The position numbers were made by a program, and so were the translations under genes. Below the pieces are notes generated by a model, which made no database searches, was not told the origin of the DNA, and was given only the letters and a program-made list of their open reading frames with translations. Below, piece after piece: positions 1-11,208 of a DNA stretch of 64,000 nucleotides (within the stretch, counting starts at the first letter, position 1; each line of letters starts with the position of its first letter). This stretch comes from Bilabrum cf. latius (lineage: Eukaryota; Bigyra: Bicosoecida; Bigyra; Bicosoecida): assembly GCA_965178125.1 (NCBI GenBank), contig OZ237741.1, forward strand, positions 1,364,001-1,428,000, in the 5' to 3' direction.

Positions 1-432
1 TATAGGAAGTTCATGAGCAAAGTGCACCCGGACCTGTTCACAAAGTACCCAGAGTTGCAAGAGACGAACGAAACTAGCCTACAAAGCCTGAACGAGGTAC
101 TGCAAGGCGCCAAGAGTGGAGTCGTGGACTCCGTTCTCAAGCCAACGAGGATGGATTTGGATTTCTTCGTCCGCACAGACAACGACCACGAGTTTCTCAA
201 AGTGCCCCTCCGGCTGCGCCTGGCCGGCGGCTACTGCAAGCGCCAGGCCGGAGAGTAGATGGGCGCGCTGTTCCACAAGTGTGGACTACCCAGAGTGTTT
301 GACTGGGGCAAGGATTACTGGTATCAGCGCATCCGGCCCGCCGCCCCGGAGCGCAAGGAGGACGGCAGCGTGGACGAGGAGGCCGAGCAGAGAGCGCAGG
401 CATAGAGGGAGGCCTATCGTCAGCGCGGGTGA
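1..432 (+). CDS. TCAIM/DUF4460-like protein, 3' part only
   Basis: The reading frame is open from base 1, so the 5' end lies outside the window. Residues after the in-frame Met at 13 include HPDLF and NETSLQSLN, resembling the DUF4460 domain of TCAIM (T-cell activation inhibitor, mitochondrial) proteins, where HPDLF...NENSL is typical. It continues through in-frame TAG codons at 256-258 and 403-405 and stops at TGA 430-432. The second half (CGLPRVFDWGKDYWYQ) is only reached if TAG is sense. The family match is from memory of the motif; molecular function is unknown. Confidence 0.6.
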
Positions 433-646
433 ATGGCAGCAATGCACAGCATACCAGGTATTATGGTTCTCTGACATGCACACAGAACCCACCCAGTCAG
501 CCGTTTGGATGACTTGCATCGCCCTGCACATGCACTGCCAAGCGGTGGACTATCCATCTCGCGGGGGGCCCCCCGGGCGCGTGGCCGGCACCATCACAAT
601 AGCTTCGAGCGTACTGTATTCACGCTATTGATTACCACTGCAATCC

Positions 647-2092
647 TCACGACTTCCACACGAGCACTTTATGCGCCGCGCCCGCCGCCCTCGACAGCAG
701 CACGGCAGCCGCGGAACCGGCCCCGAGACCCCCTCCCTCCTTGGCGAACGAGCTCGCTCGCGCCGCCGCCTCGTGCCCTTTCAGCTCCAGCGCCTGCGCG
801 CGGGCGGTGGGCAGTGCACACATGGCGGACACGGCCCTGCAAGCCTGCGCCGAGGCAACGCCGGCGGCCCTCGCGGCTGCACGGGGGGCCTCCGCTGCGG
901 TGGTGCGCGCTAGCTGCGAGCCGGCGATGGACGCCGGCGACGCAGCGGAGACCGCAGATCCCGCCGCGCCATCGCCGCTGCTTGCCGCCAGGAGCTTGGA
1001 GGGGTCAAGCACCCCCACCAGCGCACTCGTCACACCTGCCTCGTGGAACGCACGCTTGGCGTCGTCGTCCACCGCCGCCAGCGACACCAGGGAACACAGC
1101 TGGCCCAGGGCACGCACCGCTCCCATCCAGGCCGCCGCCCCCGCACTACCCCCCGCTCCCCGCGCCGCCTCGGCCCATGCCTGGAGCTGTGTCCCCACCG
1201 TGGGGCAGCCCCCCTCCTTGACGAAGGCAGCCTTGCCCCCCGACGGCACGGTGAGGCCCACGAGGGCCCTGGCCGCTGCCTCCACGATCCCTGCATCGGC
1301 TCCGGGTCCCCCTTTCTCCCTCGCGGCCAGCAGCCGCAGCACCGCGTCGATGGCACCCGCGGCCAGCGCCCCCTCGCAGCCGCTCCCACTTGCCGCCTGG
1401 GAGCAGCCGGCAAGCGATTCCAGCACTAGCCGCAGGCACCGAAGATCTTTCTCCGTGCCACACCGCTCGCAAAGCAGCTTGGGATATTCTGCGTCCACTA
1501 GGCTGTCGCAGGCGTCCCCCTGGGCCCTGGCCATCGCCTCGACGCCGGTCAGGGCCGAGAGGCGGGTGGCGGGGTCGCCATCCACAACGAATTTCCCGAG
1601 CCCAGAAAGAATGGCGCCCCTATGTTTACTTTCAACCAACCACATCCTACCTGTGGACTGCGCCATGGCGTCTCGCAAGCAATCAGAGGCTCGTCGGCGC
1701 GCCTCAACCGCAGCGAGCTGGTGCAGCTCCGAAATCAAAGTCAACATTCCGGCATCCGCCGCCTCCCTGCAAGCAGTTGGCCCTGGTATTAATCTCTAGC
1801 TGCGCTGGAGCGCGTTCAATATTACAATTTTGTCGCGTTTTGCGACCGCGGTGCGTAATCTTGACACAAGCTCTGGAAACCTGTCTCGCTCGAAGGCGAG
1901 GGTAACCGTGGAGGCCCCTTGCGGCTTGAAGTTGGACCTAGTGGCATGAACCGCATATACATCGCTAACAAATGCATCTGGAGGCCCGCCTGCAGCCGCC
2001 ATGGGAGCAATTTTGAAGTCTCCAATCCATCCGTTGAGAACGGTATGTGACGAGTGCGCGTGAACGGAAATCTGCGTGAATGAAACAGGCAT
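647..2092 (-). CDS. ARM-repeat protein, tentatively RSPH14-like (radial spoke)
   Basis: This is a single uninterrupted frame of 481 residues ending in TGA, with one sense TAG at 1796-1798 (LQRS-Q-RLIPG). The body is made of helical ARM/HEAT-like repeats with many Leu/Ala pairs. The N-terminal part (LAFERDRFPELVSRL... then AAVEARRRASDCL...STGR) recalls RSPH14, a radial-spoke ARM protein, but this is a weak recollection. The start is set at the ATG at 2090-2092; a later in-frame ATG near 2002 is possible. Its ATG lies 21 bases from the ATG of the EF-hand gene on the other strand, suggesting a shared bidirectional promoter. Confidence 0.6.
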
Positions 2093-2113
2093 AATCTTGG
2101 TTTGATAGGCTAG

Positions 2114-3214
2114 ATGGACACTGTTACGGCAGCTGGCACGAAAGATGTTGGGAAGATTCACGCCATGTTCGAAAAGTACGACCGAGATGGCAGCGGGGCG
2201 CTGGGAATGGGCGAGGTTCGTGCGCTGATGCACGACCTTGGCCGCGACAACGAATCTGACCTCGCCCTGATGTTTGCCGAGATGAATGGAAGCTACAGGT
2301 AGGCATAGACATCAGTTACAAAGTCAGAGTTTACTCGGTGGTGGATCCGAAAATTCAAGGGGCAGCCTGGGCAGAAGCTGAACCGGCTGCTCGTCAGGGA
2401 CAGCCTGGGCAGGCCGAAGGCGTCCTCGTATAAGCTGCCCCCGGAAGATTTCTCGTTTGGTGTAAAGGCTGGAAAAGACAAGTACGACGCCGGCGCCACT
2501 CTGCACGGTTGGAACAGTAAGGAGGGCCCCAGCCCGCACGACGTGCTCGCCGCCAAAAAGCCCAAGATCCCCAGGGGCAAGGCAGGCACCATGTTCGGAC
2601 GGCCCATGCCGCGGGATAACACAGACACAAGCAAGGTAATGGCTCACCAGTACGGCGGCTCCGAATCCAGAGACGACCCGGAGTACCCCCTCCGGTCCGC
2701 CCTCACCAAGCCAAAGGCGGCCAAGGGGGCCGGCGGCGTGCGCGGCACCAAGGCGCAGACGCTCCGCGCGCAGGTCACGCACGAGGCAATCGCCGCGGTG
2801 GAGGCCCCTCCCTCCGACTGGAAGATCCGGAGGTACCAGGGCATCGGCAAGCGGCTGGACACCTCCGCGCACAAGCAGCCAGACGCCTTCAAGGAGATGC
2901 TGCGCCGTCGCAAGGAAGCAGACAAGAGGAGAGCCGAGCAGACGCAGCTGTTCAGCAAGGCGGGGCCCAAGGCCATCCGCAGGGCTGCAGAGGCGCATGC
3001 AAGAGAGAAGATCGGAGCAGCCAGGAGGGGCGAGCGGGAGGCGGCGCGCAGGCACGCGGAGGCCATGGCGGCTAGTTCCGGTTACGTGCCCGGGGGCGCG
3101 GAGGCAGAGGAGGAGGAGGCGCGCATGGAGGCAGAGGAGGAGGCCGCTGCAGGAGGGGCGGGCAGCGCGGAGCATGGTGAGCTGGCCAGCGCGGAGGAGC
3201 GTAAGGGGGATTGA
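2114..3214 (+). CDS. EF-hand flagellar-type protein (CFAP77/DUF4483-like?)
   Basis: Translates to 366 residues ending in TGA. Residues about 15-45 hold a canonical EF-hand loop (DRDGSGALGMGE). A second half-hand (TSVTKSEFTRWW) is reached only by reading TAG at 2300-2302 and 2306-2308 as amino acids, with no intron needed. The following block (LGRPKASSYKLPPEDFSFG, then HGW) resembles the DUF4483 segment of CFAP77, a doublet-microtubule protein; this is inference from memory. The C-terminus is charged and rich in Ala, Glu and Arg, probably helical. It sits head-to-head with a radial-spoke-like gene, which fits a ciliary role. Confidence 0.65.
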
Positions 3215-3449
3215 GAGGGGCAGCGTGCGTGGGGCAGGGCTTGGATTTGCAGTGGGGGTCTAGCTAGACCTCCCCAGTCCAGCCCTTAGCCAGTCTCTTG
3301 AAATCGTGTATTTGGGACCGAGTAAAATTTTCTCTAAAGAATCCTTCTATCACTCAATGCTCAGCACATGCATTCAACTAGTAGCTCTACTGACGACTGC
3401 CACTCCACCCAACCCAGGGACTCTGTGCTTGCAGTTCACTGCACCTGCC

Positions 3450-5322
3450 TCAGGTGGCCTCGGGCAGGGTCCAGTTCTCAGGGAGCGGGCCCTGGTCGTG
3501 GATGATCTCGCGATGGTGGGACCACACGAGCTGGATGGCCTCGGGTGTCCCTATGCCCGCCCCCCTGGGATCCCCCGAGGGACCGAACCAGTGGTTCTGG
3601 GGGGCGCCAGTGGTGCGGGCCCGGATCCCAGTGTAAGTGGTCCCGTTCACGGTGGACTGCAGGATCCTGTTCTGGAAATCCATGTCCCTGCTGACCACCG
3701 CGGCGGTCAGGTGCTGCTCCATGCGCTCGAGGCACTCAAGGACCTTGTCCTCGTCGTCAGGCCCGTCCCCCCACTCCACCACCACCTGCATGGGCCCGAA
3801 CACCTCCGTGGTGCACAGCTCGAAATGATCCTCCGAGGCGAATACCTCCAGCGGGACCTTGACCGCGGTGGGCTCGATGAGCCCGTACCTCTTGGGGACA
3901 GAGTGCGCGCCCCCGTGGAGCTCCTTGCCCCCGAAGAGAACCTCCGCCCCCGGAAGGGCAGCCAGCTTGTTGGCGTGCTCCAGCATCGCCTCGGTGGTCC
4001 ACGTGAGCACGGGGCCCACGGTCAGGTCGTCCAGTCTCCTGCGGCCCGCGAGCTGGCCCATGGTGTCGAGGAGGGCAGAGTCGCGGGACCACTTGGTGTG
4101 CGCGAACAGCACCGACTGGGCCGAGCATTTCTGGCCCGAGCATGCGTAGGCGTCCTGATCGCACTGCCACGCCACGTACTGCGTGTCGGTGTCGTCCCGG
4201 GGCCCGTCGGGGCCAAGCACCTTCCAGTCGAAGCCCGCGTCCTCGGTGCGCATCTTGCCGCCGGTCACCTGGAAGAGCTTCTCGCTGACCTTGCTGCTTC
4301 CAGTGAACAGCAGCGTGCGGGGCTTGGCCTTCTCCAAGAAAATCTGCGTGACGGGCCCCGAGGCGTGGAGCAGGTCCGCGTCCTGGGCCGGGAGGCCGCA
4401 CTCGGAAACGCACATGCGCAGGAACTGCTCGATCACGATCGAGACCTTCGAGTCGATCTTCAGGGTCGGACGGTTACCCATGAGCAGAGCGCCCATCAGT
4501 TGCTGCGGAAATGGAGGAGCAGGGAACAAGGGGTCGCATAATATGGCTTTCACGCAGATGGAAAGGCATCGGTGCAGTCATCCGGGCTGGAGCAGCTGCC
4601 TCCCTTCTCACGAGCACGGGGATCTCGATGGGAAAGCTGCGAAGCGAAAACAAGGGGCGTCTTTGTTACTACTGAGATTCCAAGTGCACGCAAAAAGGCT
4701 GAGGCAATCAATGCGGACACGGTTCTCACTTGAAAGGGAGGACAAGGCCGACGTGGCCGTACGGGAAACGATAGCCGCGGCTCTCCTGGCCAGCATGATC
4801 ACCTGGTACGCCAAACGAACGAGCCAAGAAACGTCCATTGTCGCTAGCAAAGTTTTCTAGGAACTTTCGGGTCACGACGACCTCCTTTTGGGCCTCGGCG
4901 TACGACTTTGGGGAAACCCGCTGGACAAGCCTTGTGAAGAAGTCGAGCGTCTCTTCATCCCTGAGCTTCTGTCCAGCCGCGTTGCAGACGTTCGAAATCA
5001 GCTGGTACCGCTCGGGGTTTTTCAAGGGGTTGTGAAGACCAGTCTTCGGGCAAGATCGGGCGGCATCCACGAACTCCTGCACCTCTGCCTCGCTGGTGTC
5101 TGGGATCTGCAGAAATTCCTCCCCATTCAGGGGATCCACGACCGTTTCAGAAGCAGCAGTGTCCTTCCAGCGCCCTGCCACGAGGTTCTGGGCCCTTCCA
5201 GGGTTGGAGCCGCACAAGGTGCGAGGATCCACAGTCGCCCAGCCGGAAACGCAGCGCAACCCACGAAGGGCAGAAACTTGCAGCCCGCGGTGTGCAGCAA
5301 CTCGTCGTAGCTGGCTGAACAT
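3450..5322 (-). CDS. ALDH12: Delta-1-pyrroline-5-carboxylate dehydrogenase, plant ALDH12 type, mitochondrial
   Basis: Oxidises glutamate semialdehyde/P5C to glutamate in proline breakdown. Exons are 4730-5322, 4612-4636 (only 25 nt, FPIEIPVL) and 3450-4502, joined by GT-AG introns of 93 and 108 nt; the 556-residue product ends in TGA. The N-terminus (MFSQLRRVAAHRG...) is an Arg-rich presequence typical of mitochondrial import. The catalytic Cys lies in SGQKCSAQS and the ALDH12 block EDAGFDWKVLGPD is intact. The end, NHWFGPSGDPRGAGIGTPEA, is nearly identical to plant P5CDH as I recall it. No TAG occurs in the exons. The two splices restore the family sequence exactly. Confidence 0.93.
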
Positions 5323-5863
5323 GTCTTGCGCGTCTACAGGTGTGCTGGAAAATGAATGGCACCGCGAGGATTCCGGTCCCACGCGTTCGCGAGGTGACGA
5401 TTGTTCCGGCCTGGCCGCGCAAAATCCAGGATACGATCCATCATCGTGCAGTCGCCGGCGGTTCCGCAACACTGGCAGCAGCTGCACCACAGTGCTCGAT
5501 CGCGCGAGAAGCGGTCCAGACTAATCATAGACAAATTGAACTTCATTCGTACCTCGCAGGACAGCTGTCCTGGTCTGTGCCCCCCTTTCCACACCACTGG
5601 TGGCCACGCGGGCAGCTGCGGCGAAATCGGTCTACATTCGCTGCACCTACTGGTGGAATGGGCCTCCCCAAGCCACCACAGGCTGCCTGCGCTGTTGTAA
5701 GCCCCCCTCTTGACACCGCCTCACGCTCCATTCTGGCCACGTTCGACATGCTTCATGCCAGCTTGCCCGTGTTGTTATTGCATTGCACTGTGGCACCCAC
5801 AATCCAGGATATCTAGCATTATGCTAAATGCTGCATGCTGATTAGTCACAACAAGTCGTAATT
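5323..5863. other. Intergenic region between divergent genes
   Basis: 541 bases lie between the start of P5C dehydrogenase (minus) and the small unknown gene (plus). Presumably it holds both promoters. I see no convincing coding frame, RNA gene or repeat; short open frames here are antisense or chance. Confidence 0.5.
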
Positions 5864-6582
5864 ATGGCTGCTGCTGCGGTGAGCGTTCCAGTTTCTGCAT
5901 GATTGTGTGCTTGCATGAGTGTCTGCATCCTCGGCTTGTACCGCACGAATTGCCAGAGTCTCCATTCCGTCCGTATGCGCAGGGTAGCCACGCAGGTGAT
6001 GGCGACGACAGGCTTTCAGAGCGCCATTTGCGTAGCAAACCCTCAAAAGCTTCGAGTGGCAGCGCTGCCGGAGAGCGGAGTGCAAAGGGCCGTGGGACCT
6101 CCGAAAGAGTAGTTGATGCGGAGGAAAGCATGGATTGCCGCCTCGGGCGTGAGCTGGCCTCATCTTCCACTTCTGCAAATTGGAGCACGCTTCCCGCAGT
6201 CGCAAAGAAGGTCAGCAAGCGCTTGGGGTGGACCATAACTCCCCGAGAATTAGATGCTTTCATGATAGCCGTTGGAGACAAGGAGCTGGAGATGCACGGA
6301 GTATGGCGGCACAGCTTTGGCAAAAAGTACATGCCCATTGTTGCGGTGAATCCAGCGTGTGGAAGGCAGAAGCAGGTCCATGGAATGGTATGCATGTGCG
6401 GCGTCGCAGCGGGCGCCAAGGCTGCCAAGGAGGGCGGGCGGGCCGCCCGGTACTTTGGGAGCCACGACTACAACGCTGGGCGCCACTCTGCCACTATCAG
6501 TAGCCATAAAATATCGTGCCCAATGTGGGCTCCTTCGGATGCCGGGCATCAGCACAGCTGGCGGAGAGGCTTCGAAGACTGA
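5864..6582 (+). CDS. Small protein of unknown function
   Basis: I propose a two-exon gene: exon 1 at 5864-5878 (MAAAA), a 104-nt intron with donor gtgagcg and acceptor tatgcgcag, and exon 2 at 5983-6582, giving 204 residues ending in TGA. The phases agree. The N-terminal third is Ser/Arg-rich; the middle (KRLGWTITPRELDAFMIAVG...GKKYMPIVAV) looks like a folded domain; the end is rich in Cys, His and Gly. No family recognised. The alternative start at 5899 without an intron would also be open. Confidence 0.45.
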
Positions 6583-6744
6583 AGGGCCTGCTGAAGCGGT
6601 GCTCTTCTTGCATTGATTCGTTCGTTGTGCCGAATCGGTTCTAGAGGTATACTAAATCAGCTAATTGTCTGTGTGAACACAATCACTTCAAAACAACCGC
6701 ATCGCTCTCCTACCATCACATCACCCACATCATCCGTCCCGTCA

Positions 6745-9155
6745 TCACGAGGACCCTTGGAAGAACGGCTTGAGAGTCTTCTCGTACTGCCCCAGCAGCG
6801 TCTCCTCCCATCCCTTGATGATCTTGCCCCTCTCCTCCTTCTCCGCCGGGCCCAGCACCTCTTTGGCTGACAGCTCGCAGAACCGCGACAGCTCGGGCCC
6901 TGGCTTGAGCACCTCGCCGAGGTCGATCGCCTTCTCGTCCTTCTTGTAATAGAACCTCTCCTGGGACAGCAGCTCCACTAGCCCGCTCTCCTCCCTCGTC
7001 GTGACGACGTTGAACACAACGCCCTTCTTGTCATTGCGGCCCGTGCGCGCGCACCTGTGCCTGAACTGCACAAAGTCGGGCTTGCCCCTGTGCGGCCCAT
7101 CGAACTGCACGGGCATCGTCAGGTTCACCACGCACTGGCAGTTCTTGAAATCAACCCCGCGGCTGTACGCATCCGGGGCCACCAGCACCTTGGCCCTGTT
7201 CTCCCTGAAGGCGCGCAGGGCGTTCAGCCGCTGCATGCGCTTGGGGAAGCTGGGCATGCCCCTGGTGATGCGCGGGAAGGCCACGTTCCTATCGGCCGCC
7301 TGCTTGGCCGCACTCTTCAGGATCGCTCCCGTGCTGCTGACCGTCTCGTAGAGACCCATGGGCTTGCCGGGCATGTCCCGCTCCACACCCTGGAACACCA
7401 TGACCTGGTTGCCCAGAGTCACGCCCAGCCCCGACAGCAGGGCGGCGCACGTAGTCTTGGCAAACTGCACGGCCCCTGCACCTGCCAGTGGAGGTGCCCC
7501 CACAACCTTGCTCGCAGCCTCCAGCATCGCATCGGGTACCACGCAGCGCACCATGGTCAGAGTGGGGAGCTTGTTGTCAGTCACCTGGATCTCCACCCAG
7601 GGCATGGGGTTCTCTTTGCCCCCGCGCTCCTGCACCCTGAAGTTGTCCGTGCCAGCCACCAGGAACTCGCTCGAGTGCTTGCCCATCAGTACGTCCACCA
7701 CCTGCCGCACCGAAGGGTCGGCCAGCTTCTTTGTCTTCTCGTCGGGCTCCAGGGCGTCAAAGGTGGCGGAGAAGAGCATCCACTGGCAGGGCGCGCACTT
7801 GGACCACTCGGAGGACTTCATCCTAGCCTTCTCCAGCGCGGTGCAGATCTTCTTCAGGTCATCTCGCTCGCCGGGGTTCTTCAGAAGATCGTCTGCCTCA
7901 TCCACTACCAGCATGCGAAGGGAGGAAAGGTCGGCCTTCGCGGCCGAACCGCCGCGATCCCCCCCTCCCCTGCCGCCTCCTCGACCTCCACCCCGGCCTC
8001 CCCTGCCGCCTCTGCGGCCCCCTCTTCCGCCCGGTGGCGTCCCAATCCCGATGGCCTGCTTGAAGAACCCCTGGGTGCTCACCACGATCTGGCAGGGAGC
8101 CCCCGAGGACAGCTGCTTCAGGTCCTTGCCCTCGTCTATGCGCACCACACCGATGGGCTCCTTGCCCTCCTCCTTCAGCTTCTCGTTCACCTGCTTCAAC
8201 AGGCCGTTCACTATCTCGGCTACGCCGGCCGCGCCCCCACTGGCGGCGCCAGGGTCCGCCGCCCCGCACGCTGCCTCGCCGCCCGCCTCCTCCAGCAGCG
8301 TGTTGTACGCGTTGTCGATGAGCTCGGCGTTCGGGACGTAGATCCAAGCCAGAGGCACCGGCTTCAGCAGGTGCTTGCTCCCCGGCGGCGCCCTGCAGGA
8401 GGGGTCCGTGAGCAGCTTGCGGATGACGGACAGCGTAAAGGCGCCCGTCTTGCCCTCGCCGCCCTCTGCCTGGGCCAGCGTGTGAGGAGGCATATTGTAA
8501 GTGCCTTTAGGACTGCGGTACAGGGATGGGTGGGAAAGGGAAAAGGGGGGGGAGGGAGGTGGTAGAGATAGAGAGTGGCAAATCATACCGAAGCGAAGCA
8601 AGACGGGCTGCGCGAAGGTGGCAATCGGGTGAGGACTGGCCCGTCGGCGCGTCTGTGAGACATGCATCCGTTCCGCCGGCTCAACCGTGCACGACCCATG
8701 CGGATTACCATGCACACGATCGACAAGCTCACTGGGTGATGCTGGCCATCTGAGGCCCCAGCACCTGCACTTGCACCGCCTTTGGCGTGGGCCACTGCAT
8801 CTCATCCTCGCCCTCTCCCACGAGCTGAGAGATCACAGCATCCATGTATGCTTTCATCGGATCGCCATCCATGCCTGCCAGCAATACCTCCTCCCAATCC
8901 TTGCCACCACCCTGCATCAGCTCCTTCACCTCATCCTTTGTGAGGTTCACGGCCTCCACACCAGCAGAGCACGACACCTCCACGCTGTACTTGCTATGAT
9001 CAGCATCACCGCTTGCACCAGCTCCAGCAGCACCTGCAACAAGGAAATCGGGGAAGCTATGGTCAGCGGCAAAACATGGATGGAAGGCAAATTCTCGCGA
9101 CCGCTAGCTCCTGTTGCGAGCGCTTACCAGGATCGGCACCTGCTACACTTGCCAT
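6745..9155 (-). CDS. DEAD-box RNA helicase, Dbp5/DDX19-like, with RGG insert
   Basis: ATP-dependent RNA-remodelling enzyme; Dbp5 acts in mRNA export. Exons are 9128-9155, 8733-9033 and 6745-8512; splice phases agree and give 698 residues ending in TGA. Visible motifs: Q-motif-like WPTPKAV, Walker A GGEGKTGAF (usually SGTGKTAAF), DEAD as VVDEADDLL, SAT in FSATFD, motif V as APDAYSRGVDF and motif VI as HRCARTGR. An insert of about 28 residues made almost only of Gly and Arg sits just before the DEAD motif, where most Dbp5 proteins have none. The Glu in Walker A and Cys-Ala in motif VI are unusual, so it may be a divergent paralogue. Confidence 0.85.
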
Positions 9156-9350
9156 AGCAAGTCAGTTCAAGAATAATACGCTATGAAAACGAATCACTTG
9201 GCTACCTGCAAGCACGAATTAAAGCACTTCGCAGATGTGCAGCGTTCGCACAAATTGGCAGAGTGTTGTTTTGTGGATTGTGCAGTGTGGTTACTAGTCA
9301 TTCGGAGCCAAAACTCGACGAAAACTGAGCGAGATAAATATTCGTGCAAG

Positions 9351-11116
9351 ATGGTGTCATCTAGCAAGTTTCGGGACAGTTTCCTGTCGGAGTCTGTACA
9401 GATTGCAGCTCGGGGCTCTCGCCTTCGGTCTCCTGATGTATCTTAGCTCGGGATCGTGCCATCACCACGGCTTCGCGACTTGGAGGGAGAGTTGAGGGAT
9501 ATAAAGGCCAATATAGCGCGAGTAAGCGCAACTTGCCGCGCAGCTGATAGCGCTATCAAGCAGATCGAGAAAGCAACGGACCTTGGGATGCAGAGGTGTG
9601 CTAGAACGGAAAGACACAGTAGATCGATGGGAGCGTCGGTGAGACCCAATTCAGCCTAGTAGTAGTGCTAGTCGCACTGGCATCGCTATGCTGAAATCGC
9701 ATGCTACCGCGCGGATTATTGGCACACATGAGCTCTCCTACTCTCATGTCGCAGATTCAAGAGCTCATCACGCTCCTGGTTGAGGTGGAGAGGGCCTCAG
9801 CTGCGGCGAGCAGCAACGATCCGCACGCTCAGATTCGCTCCGATGTAACTGCCGGAGGTACTGCGCTCAAAATGCTAGACAGAGTGGCAGCCACTAGTAC
9901 TGGGGCTTCGAAATCCGCGGCCAACGGCCAGGGGGGACCTGGCGGCGAATCTGGGACGTCATCCACAAAGTGTGCCAGTGGGCGGCAGGACATGCACAGG
10001 CAACTGAGTGAATCACCTGCTAGCGCCAGCGCCAAATAGCTTCAAACAGCACCCGGGGCGGATTTCGGTGGATCCATAATAGCTCGTGCAGCCATGGATG
10101 CTGCGAAATCATCATCATCCCCGTCCTCATCAGCTTCTGCATCAGCGACTGCATCCGCCTCCGAGTCTGCAGCTGCCAGTGCGTTTCCATCGCTGCCTGC
10201 CGCTCACGGAGATGCCGCGCCGCACCGTACCATTGCAGCATTTCCTAGCCTTGCCGCACTCCTGGGTGGCGAGCATGAGCGCTAGCACTAGCACACTCAG
10301 CACAAGCAGATGATTCAACCCCCTCGCGCGAGCGGCGAAGCATCGCAAACGGGCAAGGGCGCTGCTGCACTCGGTGGCTCGGGTGCGGTAAGCCCTGGCG
10401 TTGGTCTTAGTCCTGGCCGGGGGAGTGATGCACCTACCGCCGGGATGGGCGGGATAGAAGCTGTCGGCGGTGCTGCGGGCTCGGCAGCTGTGAAAGGCAA
10501 CCTTGGCCCTGGCCTGTCAGGGCGCGAGCTGGTGGAGGCGCTTGACCGAGACACGGAGAGGCTGCGGAGGGCCGCGCTGCAGGAGCTGGAGAACAGCAGG
10601 AGCGGGAGCGGAGGTGGGGGTGGCAATGATTCGACGACTGGGAGCGCAGGGACTGGTGGAGAGCGGCTGACGTCCCTTGTTGGACACACTGGAACTGCTG
10701 GAACTGGGCATGCTGCAGCCACTCGTCCTGCGGGAGCCGGGACTGACGCTCTTCTGGCCAAGCTGCAGCAGCTGTCGGACGAAGTGACGAATGGCCCGGC
10801 GGGTAAGGCAGCGGCGCATAGGCTAGCCATAGACAGGGCACAGGAAATGGGTGCCTCAGCCAAGAGAGCTGGCCCCTCCACTCGCGGTGAAAGCACTGGC
10901 AGCGGCAGTGGCAGTTAGTAGCCAGCCATCAACCTGCGCGACTTTACCCCGGCACCTGTTCTTAGCTCCAACTTTGGCTCTGGCTCTGGCTCGCACCTGG
11001 ACGCCACTGTGGATGCCCTCGCAGCCCGGATGGAGGGGTTCAGCGAGACTCTACGGCTACTGGAGGAGAAGGCCGCCGCGGCGAGTGGGCGGGCAGCCAG
11101 GGAGGCCATGCAGTGA
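9351..11116 (+). CDS. Coiled-coil / Ser-Gly-rich protein of unknown function
   Basis: Exons 9351-9638 and 9755-11116 (116-nt intron, phase 0) give 549 residues ending in TGA. Exon 1 carries a short coiled coil (LEGELRDIKANIARV). Exon 2 alternates helices with long Ser/Ala and Gly/Ser low-complexity tracts and ends in another helix (ARMEGFSETLRLLEEKAAA). There are six sense TAGs: 9444, 10037, 10283, 10289, and a tandem pair at 10916-10921. Those at 10283 and 10289 lie in a His/Gln-rich run with CAG codons. The start at 9351 is chosen over an in-frame ATG at 9183, which lies close to the helicase start. No family recognised. Confidence 0.6.
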
Positions 11117-11208
11117 GTATACGGGCATGTGCTGATGCACTGCAAGAACGATTTCTAGCGCGTGAAAGGTTTCTTTTTGGTTCACACACCCCACACCCTT
11201 GGGTTATG

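Noticed and set aside
741-1799. A 352-residue plus-strand open frame antisense to the ARM gene
   Set aside because: It has Ala/Pro/Ser-rich shadow composition, and the minus strand shows regular ARM-like helices joined over a TAG.
2300-2345. An intron (AG|gtaggc...) between the EF-hand and the rest of the gene
   Set aside because: Reading TAG at 2300 and 2306 keeps the frame open and completes a second EF-hand half (TSVTKSEFTRWW), so no intron is needed.
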